A DNA stretch of 64,000 nt, from contig JALEZZ010000037.1 of assembly GCA_022773585.1 (NCBI GenBank), positions 1-64,000 of the forward strand, written 5' to 3'. The position numbers were made by a program, and so were the translations under genes. Source of the stretch: Selenomonas sp. (GTDB taxonomy: Bacteria; Bacillota; Negativicutes; Selenomonadales; Selenomonadaceae). Of this stretch, positions 17,809-25,367 are shown in pieces; the first letter of the stretch is position 1, and each line of letters starts with the position of its first letter. Under the pieces are notes generated by a model that was not told where the DNA came from, made no database searches, and saw nothing but the letters and a program-made list of their open reading frames with translations.

Positions 17809-18657
17809 GTGCTTTTAGTATTCGATATCGGAAACAGCAACATCGTGCTCGGTACCTACGAGGGCAAGAAGCTCCTCAAGCATTGGCGCATCTCGACCGA
17901 CCGGCAGAAGACGGGCGATGAGTATGGCATGCTCATGAACAATCTGTTCGCTTATCAGGGTATCAAGATGACGGACATCGACGCGATTATCATTTCGTCG
18001 GTCGTGCCGCCGCTCGTCGTGCCGATGATCAAGATGTGCGAGCGCTATTTCCACATCAAGCCGCTGATCGTGGGCCCTGGCATCAAGACGGGCATCCGCC
18101 TGAACTATGAAAATCCGCGCTCCATTGGTGCCGACCGCATCGTCAATGTCGTCGGCGCCTACGAGCAGTACGGCGGGCCTCTCATCGTCATCGACATCGG
18201 CACGGCGACGACGTTCGATGTCGTCGATACGAATGGCGACTTCCTCGGCGGCGTCATCGCGCCGGGCATCGGCACGTCGTCGGATGCGCTTTTCGCGCGC
18301 GCGTCGCAGCTGCCGCGCATCGAGCTCGTGCCGACGCCGAAAGTCATCTGCCGCAACACGATCCAGGGCATGCAGGCGGGCATCGTCTACGGCTATGTCG
18401 GCCAGATTGACGGCCTCGTGCGCCGCATCAAGGAAGAGTATGGAAAGCCGATGAAGGTCATCGCGACGGGCGGCTTCGCGCGCATGATCGCGAAGGAGTC
18501 TCACACGATTGACAAGGTCGATCACTTCCTGACGCTTTCGGGCCTGCAGGTGCTCTACGAGCGCAACGAGGAAAAGCACCGCGAGCGCAACGAGCGGAAT
18601 GAAAGAAATGAACGCTCTCTGGAGAAATCGGAAAAGGCGCAGGAGGCGAACGCATGA
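17809..18657 (+). CDS. coaX: Type III pantothenate kinase
   Basis: CoaX catalyses the first step of coenzyme A synthesis. The acetate-kinase-fold motifs are visible: [11 protein letters not shown] at the start, [27 protein letters not shown] and [12 protein letters not shown]. The catalytic core ends near residue 254. The last roughly 25 residues are extra: a charged low-complexity tail repeating E-R-N units ([10 protein letters not shown]) that is not part of the family. The GTG start follows GAGGAGGA, 12 bases after birA, and the stop overlaps dusB by ATGA, so birA-coaX-dusB form an operon. Confidence 0.95.
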   Translation: MLLVFDIGNSNIVLGTYEGKKLLKHWRISTDRQKTGDEYGMLMNNLFAYQGIKMTDIDAIIISSVVPPLVVPMIKMCERYFHIKPLIVGPGIKTGIRLNYENPRSIGADRIVNVVGAYEQYGGPLIVIDIGTATTFDVVDTNGDFLGGVIAPGIGTSSDALFARASQLPRIELVPTPKVICRNTIQGMQAGIVYGYVGQIDGLVRRIKEEYGKPMKVIATGGFARMIAKESHTIDKVDHFLTLSGLQVLYERNEEKHRERNERNERNERSLEKSEKAQEANA

Positions 18658-19631
18658 AGCTCGGCCCCTTTTCGTTTGATGCGCCCGTCTTTCTCGCGCC
18701 GATGGCGGGCGTGACGGACACGGCCTACCGCATCATCGCGCACGACATGGGCTGCCCGCTCTGCTATGCTGAAATGGTGTCAAGCCAGGGCATCCATTTC
18801 AAGAACGAGCGCACGCTCTCGATGCTGCAGTCGGAAAAGGCCGAGCGGCCGCTTGCCATGCAGATTTTCGCGGCGACGCCGGAGATGGCGGCTGAGGCGG
18901 CGGCCTACGTGGAAGCGCTCGGCACGGCAGACATCCTCGATTTCAACATGGGCTGCCCCGCGCCGAAAATCGTCAAGAATGGCGAGGGTTCGGCGCTCAT
19001 GCGCGACCCCGAGCGAGCGATGGCGATTCTTTCGGCCATCCGCAAGGCGGTCAAGATGCCGTTCACGGTCAAGATGCGCATCGGCTGGGACGAGAGCTCC
19101 ATCAATGTCGTCGAAATGGCGAAGCGCGCCGAGGCGGCAGGCGTCGATGCCATCACGGTACACGGCCGCACGCGCGAGCAGTTCTATCGCGGCCATGCGG
19201 ACTGGGAGAAAATCGGCGAGGTGCGCCGTGCGGTCAGCATCCCCGTCATCGCGAATGGCGATGTGCGGACGTATGACGACCTCGACCGCATCCGCGAGGT
19301 CACGGGCTGCGAGGCCGTCATGGTCGGACGCGCGGCGCAGGGCAATCCGTGGATTTTCCGCCAGCTCACGCATTACCTGCGCACGGGCGAGCGCCTGCCG
19401 GGGCCGACGATGCAGGAGCGCGCCGAGGTCATCGTGCGCCATCTCGACCTGCTGCTCCGCTACAAGGGCGACTACGTCGGCCCGCGCGAGATGCGCAAGC
19501 ACGCGACATGGTACACGCGCGGCATCGTGCACGGCGCCATCTTGCGCGACCTGTTCAACAAGGCGACGACGCGCGAGGACTTCCTCGAGATTCTCGAAGA
19601 ATATTTCGATTATCACGAGCCAAAGGCGTAA
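18654..19631 (+). CDS. dusB: tRNA-dihydrouridine synthase
   Basis: A 325-residue FMN enzyme reducing uridines in tRNA with NADPH. Family signatures are [41 protein letters not shown] with the conserved Cys, [22 protein letters not shown] and [10 protein letters not shown], and [12 protein letters not shown] for phosphate binding. Length and order match DusB. It is translationally coupled to coaX. Confidence 0.95.
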   Translation: MKLGPFSFDAPVFLAPMAGVTDTAYRIIAHDMGCPLCYAEMVSSQGIHFKNERTLSMLQSEKAERPLAMQIFAATPEMAAEAAAYVEALGTADILDFNMGCPAPKIVKNGEGSALMRDPERAMAILSAIRKAVKMPFTVKMRIGWDESSINVVEMAKRAEAAGVDAITVHGRTREQFYRGHADWEKIGEVRRAVSIPVIANGDVRTYDDLDRIREVTGCEAVMVGRAAQGNPWIFRQLTHYLRTGERLPGPTMQERAEVIVRHLDLLLRYKGDYVGPREMRKHATWYTRGIVHGAILRDLFNKATTREDFLEILEEYFDYHEPKA

Positions 19632-19648
19632 GAGATTCAGTGTGCGCC

Positions 19649-19672
19649 GGCTCCCTCTCAGAGGGAGGCTTA
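19649..19672 (+). terminator. Hairpin after dusB, repeat-module type
   Basis: GGCTCCCTCTCAGAGGGAGGCTT forms a short-loop GC-rich hairpin with few T residues after it. It is the hairpin half of the window's repeat module and probably ends the birA-coaX-dusB operon. Confidence 0.5.
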
Positions 19673-19707
19673 ATGTTATGACATGATAGAAAGGATGATA
19701 AAAAACA

Positions 19708-21108
19708 ATGGCAAAGAAAGACAAAGAAGAAAAAGAGTCCGTCTGGAACGGATATTCCAAGAAGGAGAAGAAGGAACTCGAGGAGCTCAATGCGGGTTAT
19801 CGCGAATTCCTGACGACGTGCAAGACGGAACGCGAGAGCGTCATCGAGGCCGTGCGCCAGGCCGAGGCGGCGGGCTACCGCAATCTTTCGGACTACATCG
19901 AAAAGGGCGAGACCATCCAGCCCGGCGACAAGGTTTATGCCGTCAACATGAAGAAGGCCGTCGTGCTGTTCCAGGTCGGTTCGAAACCGCTCGAAAAAGG
20001 CCTCGTCATCCTCGGCGCGCACATCGACACCTGCCGCCTCGATGTCAAGCAGAACCCGCTCTATGAGGACGGCGGCCTCGCATATCTCGACACGCATTAC
20101 TATGGCGGCATCAAGAAGTACCAGTGGGTCACGCTGCCACTCGCGATGCACGGCGTCGTTGCGAAAAAAGACGGCACGGTTGTCGATGTCAAGATCGGCG
20201 AAGACGAGGGCGACCCCGTGTTCTGCGTGACGGACCTCTTGATCCATCTTTCGGCTGAGCAGATGAAGAAATCGGGCGCGAAGGTCGTCGAAGGCGAGAA
20301 CCTCGACATCCTCGTCGGCAACTATCCGCTGAAAGAGGACGACAAGGAATCCGTCAAAGCGGGCGTGCTGAAGCTCCTGAAGGACAAGTACGACATCGAG
20401 GAAGACGATTTCCAGTCCGCCGAGCTCGCACTCGTCCCGGCGGGCAAGGCCCGCGAGCTCGGCTTCGACCGCAGCATGACGCTTGCCTACGGCCAGGACG
20501 ACCGCGTCTGCGCCTATACGAGCCTGCGCGCGATGCTCGACGCCGATGCACCGAGGGGGAAGACGTCGTGCTGCCTGCTCGTCGACAAGGAAGAAATCGG
20601 CAGCGTCGGCGCGACGGGCATGCAGTCGCGCTTCTTCGAGAACATCGTCGCCGAGCTCATGAATGCCTGCGGCGACTACAGCGACCTGAAGCTGCGCCGC
20701 TGCCTCATGAACTCGAAAATGCTCTCGTCCGACGTCTCGAGCGCCTACGATGCGCTCTATGCGAGCTCGTACGACAAGAAGAACGTCGCCTATCTCGGCC
20801 GCGGCATGGTCTTCAACAAGTTCACGGGCGCGCGCGGCAAGTCGGGCTCGAATGACGCGAATGCCGAGTACCTCGGCGAGATCCGCAAGATGCTCGACAA
20901 GCATGGCGTCCACTACCAGCTTGCGGAGCTCGGCAAAGTCGACCTCGGCGGCGGCGGCACGATTGCCTACATCATGAGCCTCTACGGCATGCAGGTCGTC
21001 GACAGCGGCGTCGGCGTCCTCTCGATGCATGCGCCGTGGGAAGCGACGAGCAAGATTGATGTCTACGAGACGAAGAAAGGCTACATGGCCTTCCTCGCCG
21101 AAGCGTAA
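19708..21108 (+). CDS. M18-family aminopeptidase
   Basis: A 466-residue zinc aminopeptidase of family M18 (ApeA/aminopeptidase-1 type), removing N-terminal residues from peptides in the cytoplasm. Metal-site regions are seen at GAHIDTCRLDVKQNPLYED, in the CLLVDKEEIGSVGATGMQS stretch (catalytic Glu pair in DKEEIG) and near the C-terminus at MHAPWEATSKID. It stands alone: hairpins of the terminator type lie before and after it. The start ATG 19708 is preceded by only a weak Shine-Dalgarno (GAAAGGATG). Confidence 0.92.
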   Translation: MAKKDKEEKESVWNGYSKKEKKELEELNAGYREFLTTCKTERESVIEAVRQAEAAGYRNLSDYIEKGETIQPGDKVYAVNMKKAVVLFQVGSKPLEKGLVILGAHIDTCRLDVKQNPLYEDGGLAYLDTHYYGGIKKYQWVTLPLAMHGVVAKKDGTVVDVKIGEDEGDPVFCVTDLLIHLSAEQMKKSGAKVVEGENLDILVGNYPLKEDDKESVKAGVLKLLKDKYDIEEDDFQSAELALVPAGKARELGFDRSMTLAYGQDDRVCAYTSLRAMLDADAPRGKTSCCLLVDKEEIGSVGATGMQSRFFENIVAELMNACGDYSDLKLRRCLMNSKMLSSDVSSAYDALYASSYDKKNVAYLGRGMVFNKFTGARGKSGSNDANAEYLGEIRKMLDKHGVHYQLAELGKVDLGGGGTIAYIMSLYGMQVVDSGVGVLSMHAPWEATSKIDVYETKKGYMAFLAEA

Positions 21109-21134
21109 CCCCCTGAAACTCCTGAAAATCTTGG

Positions 21135-21161
21135 GCCTCCCGTGTTTGCGGGAGGCTCTTT
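21135..21161 (+). terminator. Rho-independent terminator of the M18 aminopeptidase
   Basis: GCCTCCCG and CGGGAGGC form an 8-bp GC stem with a 6-base loop, followed by TCTTT. Confidence 0.75.
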
Positions 21162-21185
21162 GTGTACAAGTATACAGAGGTTGTT

Positions 21186-21235
21186 ACATGTATACATGTA
21201 TAATCCTTGCAATTTGTCTTTTCGTATCGTATAAT
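21186..21235 (+). promoter_or_regulatory. Strong promoter with an adjacent 14-bp palindrome (candidate operator)
   Basis: TTGCAA at 21207-21212 and TATAAT at 21230-21235, spaced by 17 bp, form a near-consensus promoter. Just upstream, ACATGTATACATGT (21186-21199) is a perfect 14-bp palindrome. A weaker inverted repeat of similar composition lies at about 21157-21180. Both could bind a dimeric regulator. Confidence 0.65.
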
Positions 21236-21282
21236 AATCCACAGACACGGCAAAGGCGCCGGAGTCAGATGGAGGGATTCTC

Positions 21283-21636
21283 ATGGATACGAGAGATTTG
21301 TCAGTCGCAAGAGTCAAGATCATCGCTCTGAGCCGCATCCACCAGATTGTGGACGATGTTCGGAGGAATCCGCTCGGTTATCGCAAAGATACGCGCGAGT
21401 ATTGCGATGCGATGTATGAAATCATCGATACCATGCCAGAAGACCGCCTGACGGAAACGGTCACTTCCATCTACAACGGCTACGCGGAAGTCGGCATGGC
21501 GGACGAAGGCTACACGGCCGATTCGCTCATGACGCTTGCGCTTGCGATTTATCAGGACGAGCTTGGCGAACAGACGATTTACGACATCGGCTGGGACAAG
21601 TACATCGAAGAATTCTTCCGCACGGTATCTGCCTGA
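21283..21636 (+). CDS. Hypothetical protein, 117 residues
   Basis: Not recognised. The protein is acidic, predicted mostly helical and cytoplasmic, with no signal peptide or Cys. Recognisable stretches are RIHQIVDDVRRNPLGYRKD and ALAIYQDELGEQ. It has its own near-consensus promoter with a palindromic upstream site and a strong terminator, so it is a separately regulated single-gene unit. The ATG at 21283 follows GGAGGGATTC. Confidence 0.7.
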   Translation: MDTRDLSVARVKIIALSRIHQIVDDVRRNPLGYRKDTREYCDAMYEIIDTMPEDRLTETVTSIYNGYAEVGMADEGYTADSLMTLALAIYQDELGEQTIYDIGWDKYIEEFFRTVSA

Positions 21637-21687
21637 GTGTTCCATGTTCTTCTAGAAAATCGCATAGAAACATCATAAGGATAGAAG

Positions 21688-21734
21688 AAAAGCAGGAACT
21701 TTTTCTAACGAAAAAGGAATCCTGCTTTTTTCGT
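21688..21734 (+). terminator. Rho-independent terminator of the 117-residue gene
   Basis: AAAAGCAGGA...TCCTGCTTTT with an inner TTTTTC/GAAAAA pairing makes a long stem followed by TTTTTT. The AAAGCAGGATTT string recurs at once downstream. Confidence 0.8.
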
Positions 21735-21871
21735 GGAAAAAGCAGGATTTCAAACGAAGATGTAGAAGTAAATAACAATATATAAACTTTAAGTAAAGTT
21801 TTGCGCTTGCCATCATCCTTGGGGGAAGGTGGCGGCAGGCGGGGGAAGAAGACAGATAAGGAGTGTTTTTT
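21735..21871 (+). other. Non-coding leader of the sugar-binding lipoprotein gene
   Basis: An AT-rich stretch with no gene. It ends in a GGGGGAAG region and the AAGGAG ribosome-binding site of the next gene. No confident promoter boxes; TATATAAACT near 21780 is AT-rich but has no matching -35. Confidence 0.4.
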
Positions 21872-22807
21872 ATGAAGCCATGGAAGAAGTGGCTGGCCAT
21901 TTTGCTGACAGGGTGCATGATGCTCTTTGCAGCAGGATGCGGCGGCCAGGGAAGCGGGTCGAAGACGATTGCTTTCGTCTCGCACGACGATCCGACGCTC
22001 GGATTCACGGCGATGCTCGAAAAGGCCATCGAAACAGGAGCAAAGGGCATCGGCTGCGAGGTCGAGGTCACGAATGCCGGCATGGATGCGAACAAGCAGA
22101 TCGACCAGATGAACGAGGTCATCGCGAAGAAGCCGGGGGCCATCATCCTGCTGCCAGTCGAGGCGAATGCGCTGACGCCGGCTGTCGAGAAGGCGAATGC
22201 AGCGGGCATCCCTGTGCTGATCACGAGCCGCGACATCGCGGGCGGCAAGACGGCGCAGGTGCACTCGGACGAGGAGCAGGCCGGCCGTATGCAGGGTGAA
22301 TATATGGCAAAGCACCTGCCGCAGGGGGCGAAGATCGTCTATTTCCTTGGCGACAGCACGCAGGCATCGGCGCAACTGCGCTGGAAGGGCTTCAAGGAAG
22401 CCTGCCTCGACAAGCGTCCCGACGTCGAGCTGCTTGCGATGACGGATGCGGGCTGGAGCCACACGGAAGCATTGAAGTACATGACGCTCTGGCTCAAGCT
22501 GTTCCCGCAGATTGATGCGGTTGCCTCGGGCAACGACGACATGGCACTCGGCGCCATTGACGCGATGAAGGCGGCCGGCCGCTTTGACAGCCACGTCCTC
22601 GTCGGCGGCGTCGATGCGAACCCGGATGCCGTGAAATCTGTTGCGGCAGGCGAGATGAGCCAGACGATCAAGCAGGATGCCGACACCTCGGCGACGACTA
22701 TCATGGATCTCATCCAGAAGATGATGAAGGATGGCCAGACGACGGACGACGAGAAAGTGCCCTTCATCGAAATCACGAAGGACAATGTCGCAGAGTTTCT
22801 GAAGTGA
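21872..22807 (+). CDS. Periplasmic sugar-binding lipoprotein (RbsB-like, Peripla_BP_4)
   Basis: The 311-residue exported binding protein has a basic start (MKPWKKW), a hydrophobic segment and two candidate lipobox cysteines (LLTGC at residue 15 and FAAGC at 23). The mature part has the fold of ribose/galactose-type binding proteins: [59 protein letters not shown]. No ABC permease or ATPase gene is near; instead a chemoreceptor gene starts 16 bases after the stop. The pair suggests a binding protein that reports to the receptor rather than, or as well as, feeding a transporter. Start ATG 21872 has AAGGAG upstream. Confidence 0.88.
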   Translation: MKPWKKWLAILLTGCMMLFAAGCGGQGSGSKTIAFVSHDDPTLGFTAMLEKAIETGAKGIGCEVEVTNAGMDANKQIDQMNEVIAKKPGAIILLPVEANALTPAVEKANAAGIPVLITSRDIAGGKTAQVHSDEEQAGRMQGEYMAKHLPQGAKIVYFLGDSTQASAQLRWKGFKEACLDKRPDVELLAMTDAGWSHTEALKYMTLWLKLFPQIDAVASGNDDMALGAIDAMKAAGRFDSHVLVGGVDANPDAVKSVAAGEMSQTIKQDADTSATTIMDLIQKMMKDGQTTDDEKVPFIEITKDNVAEFLK

Positions 22808-22823
22808 GCGGGAGGTGTGCATT

Positions 22824-24530
22824 TTGAAAGATCTCAGTGTCAAAATCAAGATCCTGCTGCTCGCGGTCATCATGCTCGTTATCACGTGCATCGTCGCGGC
22901 GGTCGGCATCTATTCGAATCATCAGTCGAAGCAGGCGGCCGATGACATGTACAACCGCAACCTCATGACGACGCAGTATCTCAATGAGGCGACGGTGCAG
23001 CTCAGCACGATGGAGAGTGACGTGGACTACCTGCTGCTGGAGAATTTCACGCCGGAAAACCAGAAACTCCTGATTGACGATCTCATCGCGAAAGCGAAGA
23101 CCATCCAGGGCGATGCGGACAAGATCAAGGACATCGATACGGGCGACCGTGCGCAGGAGTCCATCCAGAAACTCAATGGAAACCTCAGCGACTTCATCAC
23201 GGCAGCTGAGGGCGCAAAGAGTCTCACGACGTCGCAGGAGGACAAGGCCAAGCTCATGAAGAGCCTCGGCGGCGTCAAAGAAATCAGTGCGCGTCTTTCC
23301 GAGCTCACGCCGGACAACATCCAGCAGGGCAAGCTGCTGTTCGAGGCATCGAATACCGTCTATGAGCGCACGATCAAGATCTTCCTCGCCATCCTGCTCG
23401 CCGGTCTCGTGATCGGCGTCGTGGCCGCGCGCATCATTTCGAAGAACATCGCTGACCCGCTCGAAGAGTCCGTCGGACTCCTCAATGCCGTCGCGGACGG
23501 CGATCTCACGCAGGAACTGCCCGTCGAGCTTGCCGACCGCCGCGACGAAGTCGGCGAGATGGTCGCGTCGCTCGAAAAGATGCAGGGGGCGCTTCGGGCC
23601 TTCCTCAAGGATGTCCACGAGGAAGCCGAGCGCAGTGTCGCGATGGTGCATGAGGTGCAGGAACTCGTCGGCGCGCTCAACGACGGAGCGCAGGACATGT
23701 CGGCCGTTACGGAAGAGATGGCCGCGGGCATGGAGGAGACGGCGGCATCGACGTCGAACCTCGAGAACCTCAGCGACCAGATCAGCGCGAGCGTGAAGTC
23801 GAATGCTGACGAGGCGGAAAAGAGCGAGGCGTACACGAACGAAGTCGCCGAGCGCGCGAGCAAGCTCAAGCAGGATATGGATGCGTCGAGCAAGCGGGCG
23901 GAAGACGTCTATCATCAGACGAAGGGCTCGGTCGAGCAGGCCATCGAGGCGGCGAAAGTCGTCGACAACATCACGCTCTTGACGAAGGACATCACGGACA
24001 TTGCCGAGCAGACGAACCTCCTCGCGCTCAATGCGGCCATCGAGGCGGCGCGCGCGGGCGAAGCGGGACGCGGCTTCTCCGTTGTCGCTGACGAAGTTCG
24101 CAAGCTCGCTGAGCAGTCGCAGCAGACGGCCGAGAAAATCCAGTCGCTGACGGGCCGCGTGACGAGCTCGGTCAGCGACCTCTCCGAAGGCGCGAACGGC
24201 CTGCTGCAGTTCATGGAGCAGAACGTCGCGAAAGACTATGAAGCCATCACGAAGACAGCCGACCAGTACCGTGCGGATGCCGATTACCTGCGCGACTTTG
24301 CGCGCAAGAGCAATGAGGCGTCGCAGGGCATCTCGGGCGATGTCGATACGATGAACAACGCGATGACGCAGATTGCGAAAGCCACGCAGGAAGAGGCGCA
24401 GGGCAACACGCAGGTCGCCGAGAAGGTCACGGAAGTCGCCGACAAGGCGAACCAGATTCTCGAGAAGGTCCGCGAGTCGCAGGAAGGCGCCGAAAAGCTC
24501 AAGGAGCAGGTTGCAAAGTTCAAGGTTTGA
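22824..24530 (+). CDS. Methyl-accepting chemotaxis protein, 4HB-type
   Basis: A 568-residue chemoreceptor. Residues 1-30 hold the first membrane helix ([18 protein letters not shown]). A four-helix-bundle sensor of about 150 residues follows, then the second helix ([20 protein letters not shown]), a HAMP domain and a long signalling coiled coil with the conserved tip [20 protein letters not shown]. It should control CheA. The sensor domain is all-helical and could bind the sugar-binding lipoprotein encoded directly upstream. The start is TTG 22824, set by GGGAGG 8 bases away; a GTG at 22815 overlaps that site. Confidence 0.93.
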   Translation: MKDLSVKIKILLLAVIMLVITCIVAAVGIYSNHQSKQAADDMYNRNLMTTQYLNEATVQLSTMESDVDYLLLENFTPENQKLLIDDLIAKAKTIQGDADKIKDIDTGDRAQESIQKLNGNLSDFITAAEGAKSLTTSQEDKAKLMKSLGGVKEISARLSELTPDNIQQGKLLFEASNTVYERTIKIFLAILLAGLVIGVVAARIISKNIADPLEESVGLLNAVADGDLTQELPVELADRRDEVGEMVASLEKMQGALRAFLKDVHEEAERSVAMVHEVQELVGALNDGAQDMSAVTEEMAAGMEETAASTSNLENLSDQISASVKSNADEAEKSEAYTNEVAERASKLKQDMDASSKRAEDVYHQTKGSVEQAIEAAKVVDNITLLTKDITDIAEQTNLLALNAAIEAARAGEAGRGFSVVADEVRKLAEQSQQTAEKIQSLTGRVTSSVSDLSEGANGLLQFMEQNVAKDYEAITKTADQYRADADYLRDFARKSNEASQGISGDVDTMNNAMTQIAKATQEEAQGNTQVAEKVTEVADKANQILEKVRESQEGAEKLKEQVAKFKV

Positions 24531-24551
24531 GCATGATTTGTTGAAAATGAA

Positions 24552-24589
24552 AGAATCTCCACCAGAAATGGCAGGAGATTCTTTTTTTC
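24552..24589 (+). terminator. Rho-independent terminator of the binding-protein/receptor operon
   Basis: AGAATCTCC and GGAGATTCT form a 9-bp stem followed by seven T residues. Confidence 0.85.
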
Positions 24590-24652
24590 TGTAGAATTTT
24601 GGAGAAGAGACAGAGAAACCAACATGGAATCATGGGAAGGGGCGCGGATGGG

Positions 24653-25273
24653 ATGCCGATGTTTCGAAAATCGATGATTGTGCTGCTGCTGATTGCTCTC
24701 GTCGCGGGCGGCGGGGCGCTCTATGGCATGCAGGCACAAAGCGATGCGACCGTGCTCGATGCGGCGACGCAGCCGGCCGCTTCCTCCTCTGGTGATGATG
24801 GCGCGTCACAGGACGGCGGTCTCACGGTCTACGTCACAGGCGCCGTGAACCAGCCCGGCGTCGTGACGGTCGCCTCGGGCGCGCGCATCGCCGATGCCGT
24901 CAACGCTTGCGGCGGACTTTCGCCGGAGGCAGATGCCGAGGGCATCAACATGGCGCAGGCCGTGAAGGACGGCCAGCAGATTCGCGTGCCAGCCAAGGGC
25001 GCGCAGAAAGCGGCGGCAAATGACACGGCCGGTACGAAGACAGCAGCCTCCGCCAAAGCGGGCGGTTCTGAAGATGCGGGCGGCCTCGTCAACATCAACA
25101 CGGCCGACGAAAAAGCGCTCGACACCCTGCCGGGCGTCGGCCCCGCAACCGCGCAGAAAATCATCGAGTACCGCGAAAACGAAGGCGCATTCCAGAGCCC
25201 CGAAGACATCATGAAAGTCCGCGGCATCGGCAAGGCGAAATACGAGAAGATGAAAGATAAAATCACGATATAG
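24653..25273 (+). CDS. comEA: Competence protein ComEA
   Basis: ComEA is the membrane-anchored DNA receptor of the natural transformation machinery. One N-terminal membrane helix (IVLLLIALVAGGGALYGM) is followed by a low-complexity linker, an SLBB domain (LTVYVTGAVNQPGVVTV) and a C-terminal helix-hairpin-helix pair (GLVNINTADEKALDTLPGVG, and VRGIGKAKYEKMK). About 206 residues from ATG 24653, chosen for the GGAAGGGG 10 bases upstream; in-frame starts at 24599, 24632 and 24659 are also possible. comEC follows after one repeat module. Confidence 0.93.
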   Translation: MPMFRKSMIVLLLIALVAGGGALYGMQAQSDATVLDAATQPAASSSGDDGASQDGGLTVYVTGAVNQPGVVTVASGARIADAVNACGGLSPEADAEGINMAQAVKDGQQIRVPAKGAQKAAANDTAGTKTAASAKAGGSEDAGGLVNINTADEKALDTLPGVGPATAQKIIEYRENEGAFQSPEDIMKVRGIGKAKYEKMKDKITI

Positions 25274-25275
25274 AA

Positions 25276-25320
25276 GCCTCCCTCTAGAGGGAGGGGGACC
25301 GCGAAGCGGTGGAAGGAGTA
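25276..25320 (+). repeat. Single GC-rich palindromic repeat module (type B) between comEA and comEC
   Basis: A 45-bp module. The hairpin GCCTCCCTC-tag-AGGGAGG is followed by a second hairpin, ACCGC-gaa-GCGGT, and by GGAAGGAGT. It is nearly identical to the copy inside polA at 62492-62536 and to one arm of the composite element at 29246-29449. It may also terminate comEA transcription. Confidence 0.85.
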
Positions 25321-25367
25321 GTTGGATGCTGGAGACTGGCAATTAGTACAAACGAGGCGAAGAATCC

